A stretch of DNA of 64,000 nt from Nitrospira sp. CR1.1 (lineage in GTDB: Bacteria; Nitrospirota; Nitrospiria; Nitrospirales; Nitrospiraceae): positions 248,001 to 312,000 of the forward strand of contig WIAF01000003.1 of assembly GCA_014055465.1 (NCBI GenBank). The letters run 5' to 3'. Position numbers and translations under genes: made by a program. Shown piece after piece: positions 44,471 to 54,330 of this stretch. The notes under the pieces are model-generated. The model did not search any database. It was given only the letters and a program-made list of their open reading frames with translations, and had not been told where the DNA came from. The first letter of the stretch is position 1, and each line of letters opens with the position of its first letter.

Positions 44471-45139
44471 ATGAATACGGCACGAACCAACACCGTCCGA
44501 TCGATTCTTCTCTCATTCACGAGTGTGATCCTGCTTCCGGCCCTGACGGGAGACTTTTCCGCTCTGGCCCTGGAAGCCGATGCTCGCACACTCGTTTCAC
44601 ACCCGAACGGTGAGGTAGGACTCACCATCGATCTCGCCGGCTTCACGATCGAACGGGATCAACTCAAGCCGGACGGGCGCCGCTACCTCATGGCATCACA
44701 ACCGGCAACAGGCATCAATGTCGCCATCGCATTGGAGCAAGTGGCCGGACGGGCTTCAATCGGCGGATGCATCGAGCACCTCCGGCATCTCAAAAAAGGG
44801 CCGGCGGTACGCCGCGGAATAGACGTCTCCCTCTCGACCACCCGCGACATACCAACGCTCGAATATACCCTGCACCGTTTCCAGGGTGTTCGCCTCGACC
44901 AAAAAAGCATGTACGCCTGCATGGCCCACGCGAACGTCTACGCCAACATCCATGTGTCGAAAGTCCAATATACCGATGCTGATGCGTCGCGCTTTCAGCA
45001 GCTTCTGACAACCCTCCGTTTACAACCGGACCAATCAGCCCGGATCACGGCGCGCCAGCCGGAAACCACTGCACCGCTCTTTTACCTGGAGACCGTACGA
45101 TACGAGCCGAAACGCGGGGATAAAACCGGCGCTCCATAA
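44471..45139 (+). CDS. Exported protein of unknown function
   Basis: 222 residues with a signal peptide (about 1-33) and a ribosome-binding site GAGGAGCGCCT before the ATG. The mature part includes GEVGLTIDLAGFTIERDQLK, GINVAIALEQVAGRASIGGC and MYACMAHANVYANIHVSKVQ. I do not recognise the family. It is convergent with the next gene. Likely periplasmic. Confidence 0.65.
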   Translation: MNTARTNTVRSILLSFTSVILLPALTGDFSALALEADARTLVSHPNGEVGLTIDLAGFTIERDQLKPDGRRYLMASQPATGINVAIALEQVAGRASIGGCIEHLRHLKKGPAVRRGIDVSLSTTRDIPTLEYTLHRFQGVRLDQKSMYACMAHANVYANIHVSKVQYTDADASRFQQLLTTLRLQPDQSARITARQPETTAPLFYLETVRYEPKRGDKTGAP

Positions 45140-45161
45140 TCGACGTGGATTTCTTCAGCCC

Positions 45162-46385
45162 CTACCTGGGCGCCGAGAGCGCGTCCTGAGCCGTATGACC
45201 GCTCAGGGATTTCTCCTGGATGTTGTGCTGGATTTCAAGGGCGATGACCATCGCCAGTTGATCCGCTGAGAGCGCCCCCATCGGCAGGCCTTGTGTCTCC
45301 CGATAATACGGATCATCCGGGGCGGCAGCTCGATAGACGTTTACCAGAATGGCAGCCGGTTGAATGCGCTGCCCCCGTTTCCCCACCACCACCGCCTTCT
45401 CCTCAGCGAGCACCCTGGTGCGGGTAGCCCAATCCCGTTGAGCGATGTTCACACAGGCGACGTTCCAGACCTTGCCGTTCAAGAGACTGCGGACGGCCTT
45501 GGGCGTCTGCTCCAGGAAATACGGTTCCCGCACGATCTTCTGCAGGGCTTCACGAATGCGGATGTCATACAGTTTCGTCGTTGAATCCGCGTGAGTGGGC
45601 GGAGTCGGCGTGCGGCTGCCGACGTCGTACAGCGGTTGTCCGGCGAGGCTCTTCTGCTCATCGACCGTTCGCAGATAGGTATCGAAGAGGTGCTGCAGGA
45701 GTCGCGCGCGTTCATCCGCAGACAGACCCGCAATCTCCTCGTCCGTGCGTATGGGCGCCGCTTGAAGATCTCGTTCCACAGCAACCGTTTTCGCTTTGGG
45801 CGCGGTATCAGCCTTGCTGACCACCCACTGAAACTCCCTCGCCAACACCGGGAGCAGAGTATCCGGGTGATTCAGATGCCCCTTGTCTTTAAGGGATGCG
45901 GCGCTGATGAGGAGGGTGACCAGACCTGGTTCTTTGGTGCGGGCCACCAAAAACGGAAAGGCTTTCCCTTCATCGTTTAGCACGACTGGTTCGATGACGA
46001 CCCGCTTGAGCGCCTGTTTGGTCAGGCTTTCGTCGAAGCGCGGATACTCGGCCCGATGCTGCAACATGATGCTGAACGCGTCGACTACAGTCTGGACAGC
46101 CGCGTCGAGATCAACGGCATCCAGTCCGGCGGAACCCGCTCCGGTGCCTGTGCTCAGAAAGACGCGAAACGGCGCGCCGGAAATCTCTCGCCCCTCCCCT
46201 ATCACGGCAGGGTTCTCGGGTTCCGCGTGGGTCGCGTGGCCCTGGTGATTCGCCTGCGTTTCAGGCACGAAGAGGATCACACAAACGACCAGACCTGCGC
46301 CAAGAGCCCGTACGACAGGCAACCAGAAGGTGATGAGCAGGCCTGCTTGCAAGCGATCTCTTGTGAGTCGATTCACCATCAACAA
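45162..46385 (-). CDS. Membrane-anchored or exported protein of unknown function
   Basis: 407 residues with a hydrophobic segment at about 15-43 (signal anchor), then a large soluble part with LDAVDLDAAVQTVVDAFSIM, VLAREFQWVVSKADTAPKAK and DQLAMVIALEIQHNIQEKSL. No known domain is seen. It lies 6 bp after galE in the same direction, so probably cotranscribed with it. Confidence 0.65.
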   Translation of the reverse strand: MLMVNRLTRDRLQAGLLITFWLPVVRALGAGLVVCVILFVPETQANHQGHATHAEPENPAVIGEGREISGAPFRVFLSTGTGAGSAGLDAVDLDAAVQTVVDAFSIMLQHRAEYPRFDESLTKQALKRVVIEPVVLNDEGKAFPFLVARTKEPGLVTLLISAASLKDKGHLNHPDTLLPVLAREFQWVVSKADTAPKAKTVAVERDLQAAPIRTDEEIAGLSADERARLLQHLFDTYLRTVDEQKSLAGQPLYDVGSRTPTPPTHADSTTKLYDIRIREALQKIVREPYFLEQTPKAVRSLLNGKVWNVACVNIAQRDWATRTRVLAEEKAVVVGKRGQRIQPAAILVNVYRAAAPDDPYYRETQGLPMGALSADQLAMVIALEIQHNIQEKSLSGHTAQDALSAPR

Positions 46386-46391
46386 TCCGCC

Positions 46392-47411
46392 TCAGCCCGC
46401 ATACCCGTTCGGATTGTGCTGTTGCCAGCGCCAGGCATCGGCACACATCTCGTCCAGCCCGCGAGCGGCGCGCCAGCCCAACGATTTCAAGGCATACCCG
46501 GGATCGGCGTAACAGGAGGCGACGTCGCCGGGACGTCGCGGGGCAATCTTGTACGGAACCGCCTTGCCACTGGCCTTCTCGAAGGCACGAACGATCTCCA
46601 GGACGCTGTACCCGTTCCCGGTGCCGAGATTGACCGTTAAACATTCCCCCGGCCCTTCCAAGCGCGCCAGCGCATCCAACGCCTTGAGATGCCCCAGCGC
46701 TAAATCCACCACGTGAATGTAATCCCGCACCCCGGTTCCGTCAGGAGTGGAATAATCGTTGCCCCATACACTCAAATGTTCGCGCCGGCCAACCGCCACT
46801 TGGGCCACAAACGGCAGGAGATTGTTCGGCATGCCCTGGGGATCTTCCCCGATCAGGCCGCTGGCATGCGCCCCGACCGGATTAAAATATCGCAGGATGC
46901 CGATGCGCCAGGAAGCATTGCTACGCTGCAGATCACGCAAGATTTCTTCGACCATCAACTTCGTCCGTCCATAGGGATTCGTCGCGGACAGCGGATGATC
47001 CTCGGTCAGCGGCAGGCGTTGCGGATCTCCATAGACCGTGGCGGAGGAACTGAAGACGAGTGTGGTGACGCCGCACTCTCCCATGGCTTCCAGAAGACGC
47101 AGGGATCCCGCCACGTTGTTGTCGTAGTAGGACAGCGGTTTCTCCACCGATTCACCCACCGCTTTCAAGCCGGCAAAATGGATAACCGACGTCGCTCCGC
47201 TCTCCCGAAGCGCCGCGACCAGCGCCGCTCGATCCCGAAGGTCGCCGCGCACCAGGCGAAGGGATTTTCCCGTGATGCGTTGCACACGCGCCAAGGCTTC
47301 TGGATGGCTGTTGGAAAAGTTGTCGAATACCGTCACCGCCGAGCCGGCATTGAGCAGTTCCACACAGGTATGCGACCCGATATAACCGGCGCCCCCCGTC
47401 ACCAAGATCAT
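46392..47411 (-). CDS. galE: UDP-glucose 4-epimerase
   Basis: ATG at 47411 lies eight bases after GGAGG and gives 339 residues. Rossmann motif GGAGYIGSH at the N-terminus, catalytic Ser/Tyr/Lys with SSATVYGDP and NPYGRTKLM. It interconverts UDP-glucose and UDP-galactose for surface polymers. An upstream in-frame ATG at 47417 is too near the ribosome-binding site. Confidence 0.96.
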   Translation of the reverse strand: MILVTGGAGYIGSHTCVELLNAGSAVTVFDNFSNSHPEALARVQRITGKSLRLVRGDLRDRAALVAALRESGATSVIHFAGLKAVGESVEKPLSYYDNNVAGSLRLLEAMGECGVTTLVFSSSATVYGDPQRLPLTEDHPLSATNPYGRTKLMVEEILRDLQRSNASWRIGILRYFNPVGAHASGLIGEDPQGMPNNLLPFVAQVAVGRREHLSVWGNDYSTPDGTGVRDYIHVVDLALGHLKALDALARLEGPGECLTVNLGTGNGYSVLEIVRAFEKASGKAVPYKIAPRRPGDVASCYADPGYALKSLGWRAARGLDEMCADAWRWQQHNPNGYAG

Positions 47412-47524
47412 GCGCATCACCTCCGCTGAGATAAGAAAAGATCCGTGTCTCCAGGGCCTACGATACACCGCCTCGAACGCTCGCACAATGGCACGCCGGG
47501 AGGAAGCGCATCGCTCATTTCAAC

Positions 47525-47732
47525 CTAGCAGGCTGCGGAAAAACTCATTTTTTGCACACTACGCCGCGATCAGCTCTCGTGGCGTGTTGGTATCAGGATA
47601 GTACGCAGGATGCGCAAAAAGGCCATCCAGCAAGGCCGCAGCGAGTGAGGCGGCGAATCGTACTCGTGTCGTACGTTGAGCCGCTGAACGAGGCGAGAAC
47701 GCCGCTGGTGGACTTTTTCCGCATCCTGCTAG
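47525..47732. mobile_element. MITE-like element with about 22-bp terminal inverted repeats
   Basis: The left end CTAGCAGGCTGCGGAAAAAC and the reverse complement of the right end, CTAGCAGGATGCGGAAAAAG, differ at two of 20 positions, so this 208-bp segment has terminal inverted repeats. It holds no credible gene and has internal inverted segments (GTACG, GGCGGC). It fits a non-autonomous element or REP/MITE family moved by an outside transposase. No second copy was found in this window. Confidence 0.7.
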
Positions 47733-47780
47733 CTGTTTCCCGTCGCACTCCGCTACACTTCGGCCACGCAGGAACACACA

Positions 47781-48641
47781 ATGCAGCACACACGCAGCAC
47801 CGACTACTACGCTACCCTGGAACTTTCGTCAGACGCGACAGAGGCCGAGATCAGGCGCGCCTGGCATGAACAGATGCAGGTCTGGCATCCCGATCGCTTT
47901 GTGCATTCACCTGCGCTGCACAAGAAAGCCGAAGTCCGCACCCAACTGATCAATCAGGCCTATCAAACGCTCAGTGACCCGGCCGCCCGCGCCCGTTACG
48001 ATACCGGAAGACACCATCCCTCTGCGCCGCCCCCTCCGCCGCGGCCCTCTCCGGCGGTTCGCCCGCAACCTGCCGCACGTTCGCGACAGGAGTTGCGCGG
48101 ACCACAAACGATGCTGAACGTCACCCGGTTCAGTCATCCGAAAATCATGGTGCCCGCCATCCATCTCCTCGTCGATGTACGCGAAACACAGCCCTATGAA
48201 TTCAAGGGGCTCGTACGGATCGCCGGAACGCGGAAACAGGCCCTGCCGGTAGGGGACTACGCCATTGCGGAAGCGCCCGAGATATTCTGCGTCGAACGCC
48301 GGCGCACGGAAGAACTGAATACCATCTTCTCGAATCCGTCAGGCAATCGTCTGGAATTTCTCCGCGAACTTGAACCGCTTCTCGCGATTCCGCATCGGTT
48401 TCTCCTCATCGAAGGCGCCCTTCAAACAAATCGAGGCGAAGGACGATTGGGACAGTATCATCGCAATGGGTTGATAGACTTTCTCGATTCCCTCACAGCG
48501 CGATTCGGGATTCAGATTGTCCAGGCAGACACTCGCGAGGAAGCCGAAGAACGGGTCGCGAATCTGGCCGCTATCCATTACGCGTACTCTCTCGCCGAGC
48601 AACAAGGCCTCGGTCGATGCCTCACGGAAAACGACGTCTAA
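47781..48641 (+). CDS. J-domain fused to ERCC4-type nuclease domain
   Basis: 286 residues. Residues about 7-75 are a DnaJ domain with the HPD motif (VWHPDRF near residue 35). A Pro-rich linker (about 78-105) leads to an ERCC4-type nuclease domain (about 125-280): HLLVDVRETQPYEFKG, ALPVGDYAI and CVERRRTEEL. The canonical ERK-x3-D core is altered to ERR-x3-E, so activity may be changed. The fusion of a co-chaperone and a nuclease fold is unusual. Role unknown; DNA repair is inference. Confidence 0.85.
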   Translation: MQHTRSTDYYATLELSSDATEAEIRRAWHEQMQVWHPDRFVHSPALHKKAEVRTQLINQAYQTLSDPAARARYDTGRHHPSAPPPPPRPSPAVRPQPAARSRQELRGPQTMLNVTRFSHPKIMVPAIHLLVDVRETQPYEFKGLVRIAGTRKQALPVGDYAIAEAPEIFCVERRRTEELNTIFSNPSGNRLEFLRELEPLLAIPHRFLLIEGALQTNRGEGRLGQYHRNGLIDFLDSLTARFGIQIVQADTREEAEERVANLAAIHYAYSLAEQQGLGRCLTENDV

Positions 48642-48711
48642 GTTCAAAGAAACAACTGCCTTGCCAGAATATCAGGACGTAAGATATCCTTACTTCATAG
48701 CGAGGTCCTCT

Positions 48712-48954
48712 ATGTTGGCAAAGAAGACATCGAAGAATCAGGTAACATTGCCCAAGAAGGCGTTGGAAGACATTCCCGAAACGGAGTATTTTGATGTCAC
48801 GGCAAAAGGCGGGGTGCTGATACTGAGGCCGGTAACCATGGCGGAGAAGGGTTCGCGCCTCGCAGCGGTTCGCCGGAAAATCAAAGAGCTCGGGATTGAG
48901 ATGAAAGACATGGACCGCGCCATTGCCTGGGCAAGAGGACGCCATCGCCGGTGA
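48712..48954 (+). CDS. AbrB/MazE-like antitoxin
   Basis: From ATG 48712 (GAGG upstream) an 80-residue protein with the SpoVT/AbrB swapped-hairpin start KKTSKNQVTLPKKALEDIPE, and a C-terminal helix rich in Lys/Arg (VRRKIKELGIEMKDMD). It overlaps the PIN gene by 4 bp (GTGA), the usual antitoxin-toxin order. It would bind its own promoter and neutralise the toxin. Confidence 0.85.
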   Translation: MLAKKTSKNQVTLPKKALEDIPETEYFDVTAKGGVLILRPVTMAEKGSRLAAVRRKIKELGIEMKDMDRAIAWARGRHRR

Positions 48955-49367
48955 TTCGAGCGGTTCTTGACACGAACGTCGTCATCTCGGCATTGCTATT
49001 CTCTGGCCCGCCATCACAACTTGTTTCTGCCTGGCAATCGGGCCGGTTTTGCCCCGTCGTATCCGCGCCTATCCTGGACGAATATCTCCGTGTTCTTGCT
49101 TATCCGAAATTCAAGCTGACAAATACCGAAATACGAGGCTTACTGGAAGAAGAGCTGATTCCCTTCATTGAAACCGCTCAATCTGGGTCAACGGACATTC
49201 CCGGCATACGCGACCCTGACGATGCCAAGTTCATCGGCTGCGCCATGGCCGCCGAGGTCCGCTGGCTCGTGAGCGGCGACGACGATCTCCTGAGCCTTCG
49301 TCACGTCGAGTCGGTCGACATCCTTTCGGTCACAGCCTTCCTTCAACAACTGAAGCGGAGGCTATAG
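48951..49367 (+). CDS. PIN-domain toxin of a toxin-antitoxin pair
   Basis: 138 residues from a GTG that overlaps the antitoxin stop. PIN acidic residues appear in LDTNVVISALL (Asp7), LDEYLRVL and RDPDDAKFIGCAMAAE with GDDDLL near the end. A PIN_3/VapC-like RNase. Free expression would be growth-inhibiting, controlled by the antitoxin. Confidence 0.9.
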   Translation: MIRAVLDTNVVISALLFSGPPSQLVSAWQSGRFCPVVSAPILDEYLRVLAYPKFKLTNTEIRGLLEEELIPFIETAQSGSTDIPGIRDPDDAKFIGCAMAAEVRWLVSGDDDLLSLRHVESVDILSVTAFLQQLKRRL

Positions 49368-49478
49368 TAGGCGAGAACTGGATTTACGAACTGATCGGAA
49401 ATGGCTTGCAGCTTCGAGGCAGCACGGACTGTCGAATTCCCTATCTCCCTCGACACTCTCGCTATCATCCAGGGATGA

Positions 49479-50489
49479 CTATCCTGGGATGACGGAACTA
49501 CCTGGCTCGTCCATCTTGAGTCGCCTTCGCCACTCTTGAGGAGTATGCGTGAACGTTTTGGTAGTCCGTCCGTGAGAAATCATGATGTCGTAGCCATACG
49601 AAACCACTATGACCACTTGCCCAACATCACCCACCCCGGACGAAGACTTGAACATCGCCATTGCAATGTTATCCGCCACTCTTTCGAAATCTTCCGGCTT
49701 TATAGGCATCTCCACACGCACCTGAATCCATGAACCAGAACTCTGCACATTTGCCTGAGTCATCATCTTGGAGGTTCCACGCGCTATTGAAACATGAGCA
49801 TCCGGTACCACCGACTGAGCAAGTCGTCGCGCCTCAGCAAGTGGTGGTGAAAAATCAGGCGGATCAGATGTGTAAGGCATCAGCACGACCACCAGCACCA
49901 GGGCACTGAGTGCGCCGGCAATCGCGAGATGAGGCGTCCACATCTGCAGATGAATCTCTGAAGTGCTTTCCGCATCCCTTACAAATGTTCCAACCACTAT
50001 ATCGTGAAGGGCTTGACCTGTTCGCCGATTGCAACAGTAGAGATAGGCCTGTGCCACACCCACACCAACGATCACAATACTGAGTACCATTCCCACAAAC
50101 TGTGCATATGGTCCTGGAGGAGTGGCTGTGCCATTCAGTGCCACTGGCACGAAGAAGATCGTTGCACGGAACGCTGATCGGGGCAGGCTCATCAGCGCGC
50201 TCTTAGCATCTGTCACTCGGATGTTCGCGAGACGTTTGCCGAGAGTCTGCCCCTGACCAATGTGACTATTCAATATGGCGAAATACACCAATGCAATTGC
50301 AGCACCAATGAATCGACCCGTTCGTCCAAGTGCGGCCAGCTGATCGAACCACAGGAAACCAAGACACGCTCCAATCGCTCCAAGGATCAACGCATCCACC
50401 ACTACGGCTCCGGTTCGCCGCCAGAATGGAGCAATCTGAGTTGCCTGCGCTTCATCGTCTCTGCAGGGATCTGGCACATCAGAGGTCAT
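49479..50489 (-). CDS. RDD-family membrane protein
   Basis: 336 residues with an RDD domain at the N-terminus (FWRRTGAVVVDALILGAIGA and GQTLGKRLANIRVTD), about four helices up to residue 150, a fifth helix near 190-207 and a periplasmic C-terminal region from about 210. Function unknown in general for RDD proteins (transport has been proposed). It is convergent with the toxin gene and has no close operon partner. Confidence 0.82.
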   Translation of the reverse strand: MTSDVPDPCRDDEAQATQIAPFWRRTGAVVVDALILGAIGACLGFLWFDQLAALGRTGRFIGAAIALVYFAILNSHIGQGQTLGKRLANIRVTDAKSALMSLPRSAFRATIFFVPVALNGTATPPGPYAQFVGMVLSIVIVGVGVAQAYLYCCNRRTGQALHDIVVGTFVRDAESTSEIHLQMWTPHLAIAGALSALVLVVVLMPYTSDPPDFSPPLAEARRLAQSVVPDAHVSIARGTSKMMTQANVQSSGSWIQVRVEMPIKPEDFERVADNIAMAMFKSSSGVGDVGQVVIVVSYGYDIMISHGRTTKTFTHTPQEWRRRLKMDEPGSSVIPG

Positions 50490-50696
50490 GCGAATTCCCT
50501 TCTAAAGATGTCTCCTATCGCGCGAGTGTTACCTGACGGAAAGCACCTGTCAATTTGATCCGCACAATACGAATACGATCACCAGTCCGCCCCACTACGT
50601 ACCATCAACTCCTGGCCCTGCGCTCATGTTTCCACCGTCGTCTCAATCATCCCTTTGCTTGGTGAGCTGTGAACCTCGTGGTAGCATGACACTCCT

Positions 50697-52259
50697 ATGG
50701 CCCTCTCCACGACCGTGCATGATCTCCGCACCTTGATCCGCTCCTCCCACCCGCTCATTGTCATCGAGACCGTGGAAGAAGACCGGGTGTTGACCCTGCT
50801 CCAATCCGTGGCCGCCCAGGAACGGATGCCGCTGTTCGAGTGGTCGATTACGAGAGGGCTCACCAGGCCAGAAGAAAGACAGAGCCTCAGCAAGTTGACC
50901 GCCACGCCCCTCGCCGTCCTTCAACATCTCCATGGATTGACGGTTGAAGGCATCTTCTGGCTCAAGGACCTCGCCCCGCACTTGCAGGATGCCGCCGTCG
51001 CGCGCCAACTGCGCGAGGTGAGCCAGCACTTCAGCCGCTCACGCGCGACCTGTCTCGTAACCGGTCATCCCATCGCCTTGCCGCTCGACCTCGATCAGAT
51101 TGCGGTGCGACTCGACCTCCAACTACCCGATCGACAGGAATTACAGACCATGCTTCAGAGCGTCCTGCAATCCCTGAGAACGAGGACGTCACCCCGTCGC
51201 CCAGCATCCACCACCGTGGTGCAGAGCCTCCTCAATTCCATGACCGCGCCGAAGACGGCGAACACAGGTCCCTCCGATCAGGACTGTGACGCGATCCTTC
51301 GCGCCTTACAGGGACTGACCTTGCATCAAGCTCGACAGGTCATTACCCAATGCGTCGTCGAAGACGGGGTGCTCTCCGCCGATGATGTGCAGACAATTCT
51401 CACGCGCAAGGTCCAGGCGATCAAGGATGGCGGCTTGCTGGAGTACTACCCGCTGGAAGACAACCGGTTCGAACTCGGTGGATTCGTGAATCTGAAATCC
51501 TGGCTGGAGCGGGCGAAGGTGGGATTCACAGCCGAAGCCAAGGCGCTCAACCTGACCCCGCCGCGCGGCATTATGCTGGTGGGTGTGCCGGGATGCGGCA
51601 AATCGCTGGCGGCCAAAGCCATTGCGCGCGAATGGCGACTACCGCTGCTCAAATTGGATGCGGGCCGGCTATTCGATAAATTCATCGGCGAGTCCGAAAA
51701 AAACTTTCGCAAGGCCATCGAGATGGCAGAATCACTGTCGCCGATCGTGCTCTGGATCGATGAAATTGAAAAGGCCATGGCGGCGGGCGGTGGCAGCGGC
51801 GATGCGGATGCGGGCTTGAGCCGCCGGCTCTTCGGCGCGTTCCTCACCTGGCTGCAGGAAAAGAAGCAAGACGTCTTCGTCGTGGCCACGGCGAACAATC
51901 TCTCCGCACTCCCGCCGGAGTTATTGCGCAAGGGACGATTTGACGAGATTTTCTTCGTAGACCTGCCGGACACAGCCGAACGCACGGCCATCTGGAAGAT
52001 CCATCTCAGCCTTCGCAAACAGAACAACGCGGGGTTCGATCTTCAGAAAGTCGTGGACGCCAGCGAAGGATTCAGCGGCTCGGAAATCGAGCAGGCCGTG
52101 GTCGCTGCGCTCTATCGCGCCCTGCACCGCAAACAGCCGTTGACAACGGATCTGCTCATTGAAGAAATTTCCCACACCGTGCCGCTGTCGGTGACTCGGC
52201 GGGAAGACCTCGATCAGCTGCGAGCCACCGCCCAAGGCCGTTTCGTCAACGTACGCTGA
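50697..52259 (+). CDS. Ycf46-like AAA ATPase
   Basis: 520 residues. N-terminal half (about 1-215) is the helical Ycf46 region with IVIETVEEDRVLTLLQSVAA; the AAA core has Walker A GVPGCGKS near 302, Walker B IVLWIDEIEKA near 350 and sensor segments FVVATANNLSALPPELLRKG. The C-terminal helical lid follows. Similar proteins in cyanobacteria affect photosynthesis or carbon uptake; here the role is open. The ATG lies after a spaced promoter region. Confidence 0.93.
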   Translation: MALSTTVHDLRTLIRSSHPLIVIETVEEDRVLTLLQSVAAQERMPLFEWSITRGLTRPEERQSLSKLTATPLAVLQHLHGLTVEGIFWLKDLAPHLQDAAVARQLREVSQHFSRSRATCLVTGHPIALPLDLDQIAVRLDLQLPDRQELQTMLQSVLQSLRTRTSPRRPASTTVVQSLLNSMTAPKTANTGPSDQDCDAILRALQGLTLHQARQVITQCVVEDGVLSADDVQTILTRKVQAIKDGGLLEYYPLEDNRFELGGFVNLKSWLERAKVGFTAEAKALNLTPPRGIMLVGVPGCGKSLAAKAIAREWRLPLLKLDAGRLFDKFIGESEKNFRKAIEMAESLSPIVLWIDEIEKAMAAGGGSGDADAGLSRRLFGAFLTWLQEKKQDVFVVATANNLSALPPELLRKGRFDEIFFVDLPDTAERTAIWKIHLSLRKQNNAGFDLQKVVDASEGFSGSEIEQAVVAALYRALHRKQPLTTDLLIEEISHTVPLSVTRREDLDQLRATAQGRFVNVR

Positions 52260-52466
52260 GTACAGTCCAACCCCCTCTTCCTTCTGATCACGCCGATTCT
52301 TGCGACGCCCGTCCCGCATCACGATCGGGTGAAGGGCCTTGCCTGAAGGTTCCTTCGCAGGATCAGGCATTCATACAGTAAAATGAATCCTTGCGTCTCA
52401 GCGCGCTTGAGGACACGAATCCTTCACTCTCCTCATGCCTCTAATGGTTTCGAGGAAGGCAACGGC

Positions 52467-54260
52467 ATGGCTACAACACGAGAGACACGCACCATGATGA
52501 CAGATAGACCCCTGATGGCTTCTCTTCAAGGCCGACATGTTCGCCGGAATGGTCACCCACGTGGCCTGCTGCTCATTCTTTTTCTCACGCTTGTCACGGG
52601 AGGGATTTCCAACGTCTTGGCCAGTGACACTCCGCTTCGCTCGGAGGGCCAGATTGCCCAACGTGCCAAGACCGCCTGGGAACAGGGCACGATCGATCTC
52701 GCGCTCGGTATCCTCGAACAGGGCATCCAGGACCATCCTCAGGCCCTCGCGCTCCATCAACTTCGCGGCGACATGTTCGCCACCTCCCGTCGAACCGAAG
52801 CCGCCCTTGAGGCGTACGACACCGTTCTGGCACATATTCCCGCTGCGCTTGATGTGCGATGGGCCAGGTGGAGCGTGCTGGTGCGGTCGGGACAGGTCGA
52901 AGAAGCGGTCGCCGAGCTTCAACGCATCGCCGGACTTGATCCCCACAACCCGCTCATCCACTTGCGTCTGGCGCGCGAACTGCGAAAACTCGACCGCCTG
53001 GAGGACTCCTTCGAGGCCTACAAGAAAGCCGTCGCCCTTGGGCCGGACATGCTCAATTGGCGATTGGCCATGGCCCGGGCGCGTTTCGATATTCTGGATT
53101 ATGAGGGCGCTGAACGCGACGTGCACTTTGTCCTGGATCGAGTCCCGGCCGGTTCGCCGCTTCATCTGTCGGCTAGGAATCTGCTCTCGCTGTTCTTCGG
53201 CTCGACGGAACGGGGCCGCCGCTTTGCACCGGTCATGACGCCGGATGTCAGTTCACAACAACTTCGCGATTGGTCAATGATTCGTGCGGAAGGCTACCGC
53301 CTCTTCGAGGCGGGCCGGTTTCGTGAAGCTGAACCGGTCTATCGGGAACTTTTGCGCTTAAACCCGATGGATCCGCTCGCCGGCCGGCACCTCAGTCTCA
53401 TCCTCATGGGGCTGGGGCGCTGCAAAGACGCGCTCGCCGTGTCTCAAACGGGGTCTGAGTTCGACCCGACCGATGAAGAACACACCACGACGGCATTTCG
53501 TATGGGTCAATGCATGGTGGAACTTGAACGCTGGGAAGACGCGTACATGCAGTTCAAGACGCTGTACGATGCGACCGTCGAGTTCGAGAAATCGACCAAG
53601 GAAGTCCAACTCCCCTCAGGCACCAGGGTATTGAATAAGGGCGCCCTGACGCAATGGTTGGACAAGATTCGTCCGCACGTGCTGGAGTTTGCGCGACAAG
53701 TCGAGGCCGAAGCGGCAGCCAACGCGGCTCAAGCCAAAGCAGCGGCGCCGGCCACCCCGCCGGAGGCGGAACTCGCGGCCAAGGCCATCGACGCCTTGAA
53801 GCCGCAGAACACGCTGGATGCTGCGGCTTCCCTCGTCGGCCGGGACGCTGATTTCGCCTGGTTCCGCTTCGTCATTCCGGCCAAAAAAGTGATGCGGGAC
53901 GATTCGCCGACCGGCGCGCACGACTTTATCCCGCTGGACCCGGGAATCACCTTCCCCGCCAATCAGCAGGATATTTACCTGGTCTTCAGCCTGGTCACCG
54001 CCTCGTACGATGAGGTACCGCTGGCTGCACGCTGTTTCAAAGAGACCACCGAGTTGGCCGGAGCGCAAGCAGCCGTCGCGCAGGACCGACTCATCATGGC
54101 CACGAACGATCAGTCCGGCTATTTCGTCCTGCCCCGTCCTGCGGCTGGATGGACTTCCGGCCTCTACCGGTGCGGACTTTTTGCGGGGGAAGACACATCG
54201 GCCTATACCCAGGTCGACGAAGTGCGGTTCCGCATCATCGAGCCGACGAGGCCTTCGTAA
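52467..54260 (+). CDS. Exported TPR-repeat protein
   Basis: ATG at 52467 with GAGGAAGG upstream gives 597 residues; the in-frame ATG at 52383 lacks a site. A single hydrophobic segment (about 28-50, GLLLILFLTLVTGGISNVLA) acts as signal or anchor. TPR units follow (KTAWEQGTIDLALGILEQGI, AVAELQRIAGLDPHNPLIHL, GYRLFEAGRFREAEPVYREL). The last 150 residues form a beta-rich domain (DADFAWFRFVIPAKKVMRDD) not recognised. Probably periplasmic, role unknown. Confidence 0.78.
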   Translation: MATTRETRTMMTDRPLMASLQGRHVRRNGHPRGLLLILFLTLVTGGISNVLASDTPLRSEGQIAQRAKTAWEQGTIDLALGILEQGIQDHPQALALHQLRGDMFATSRRTEAALEAYDTVLAHIPAALDVRWARWSVLVRSGQVEEAVAELQRIAGLDPHNPLIHLRLARELRKLDRLEDSFEAYKKAVALGPDMLNWRLAMARARFDILDYEGAERDVHFVLDRVPAGSPLHLSARNLLSLFFGSTERGRRFAPVMTPDVSSQQLRDWSMIRAEGYRLFEAGRFREAEPVYRELLRLNPMDPLAGRHLSLILMGLGRCKDALAVSQTGSEFDPTDEEHTTTAFRMGQCMVELERWEDAYMQFKTLYDATVEFEKSTKEVQLPSGTRVLNKGALTQWLDKIRPHVLEFARQVEAEAAANAAQAKAAAPATPPEAELAAKAIDALKPQNTLDAAASLVGRDADFAWFRFVIPAKKVMRDDSPTGAHDFIPLDPGITFPANQQDIYLVFSLVTASYDEVPLAARCFKETTELAGAQAAVAQDRLIMATNDQSGYFVLPRPAAGWTSGLYRCGLFAGEDTSAYTQVDEVRFRIIEPTRPS

Positions 54261-54330
54261 GAGTATTCAGTCGCAGGACGTTGTCAGAGGATGCCCGCAA
54301 GAAGAGCGTCTGCTCGCTGGTTGGACCTGA

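Noticed and set aside
47559-47793. Short minus-strand frames over the inverted-repeat element
   Set aside because: They are explained by the non-coding repeat structure and lack signals.
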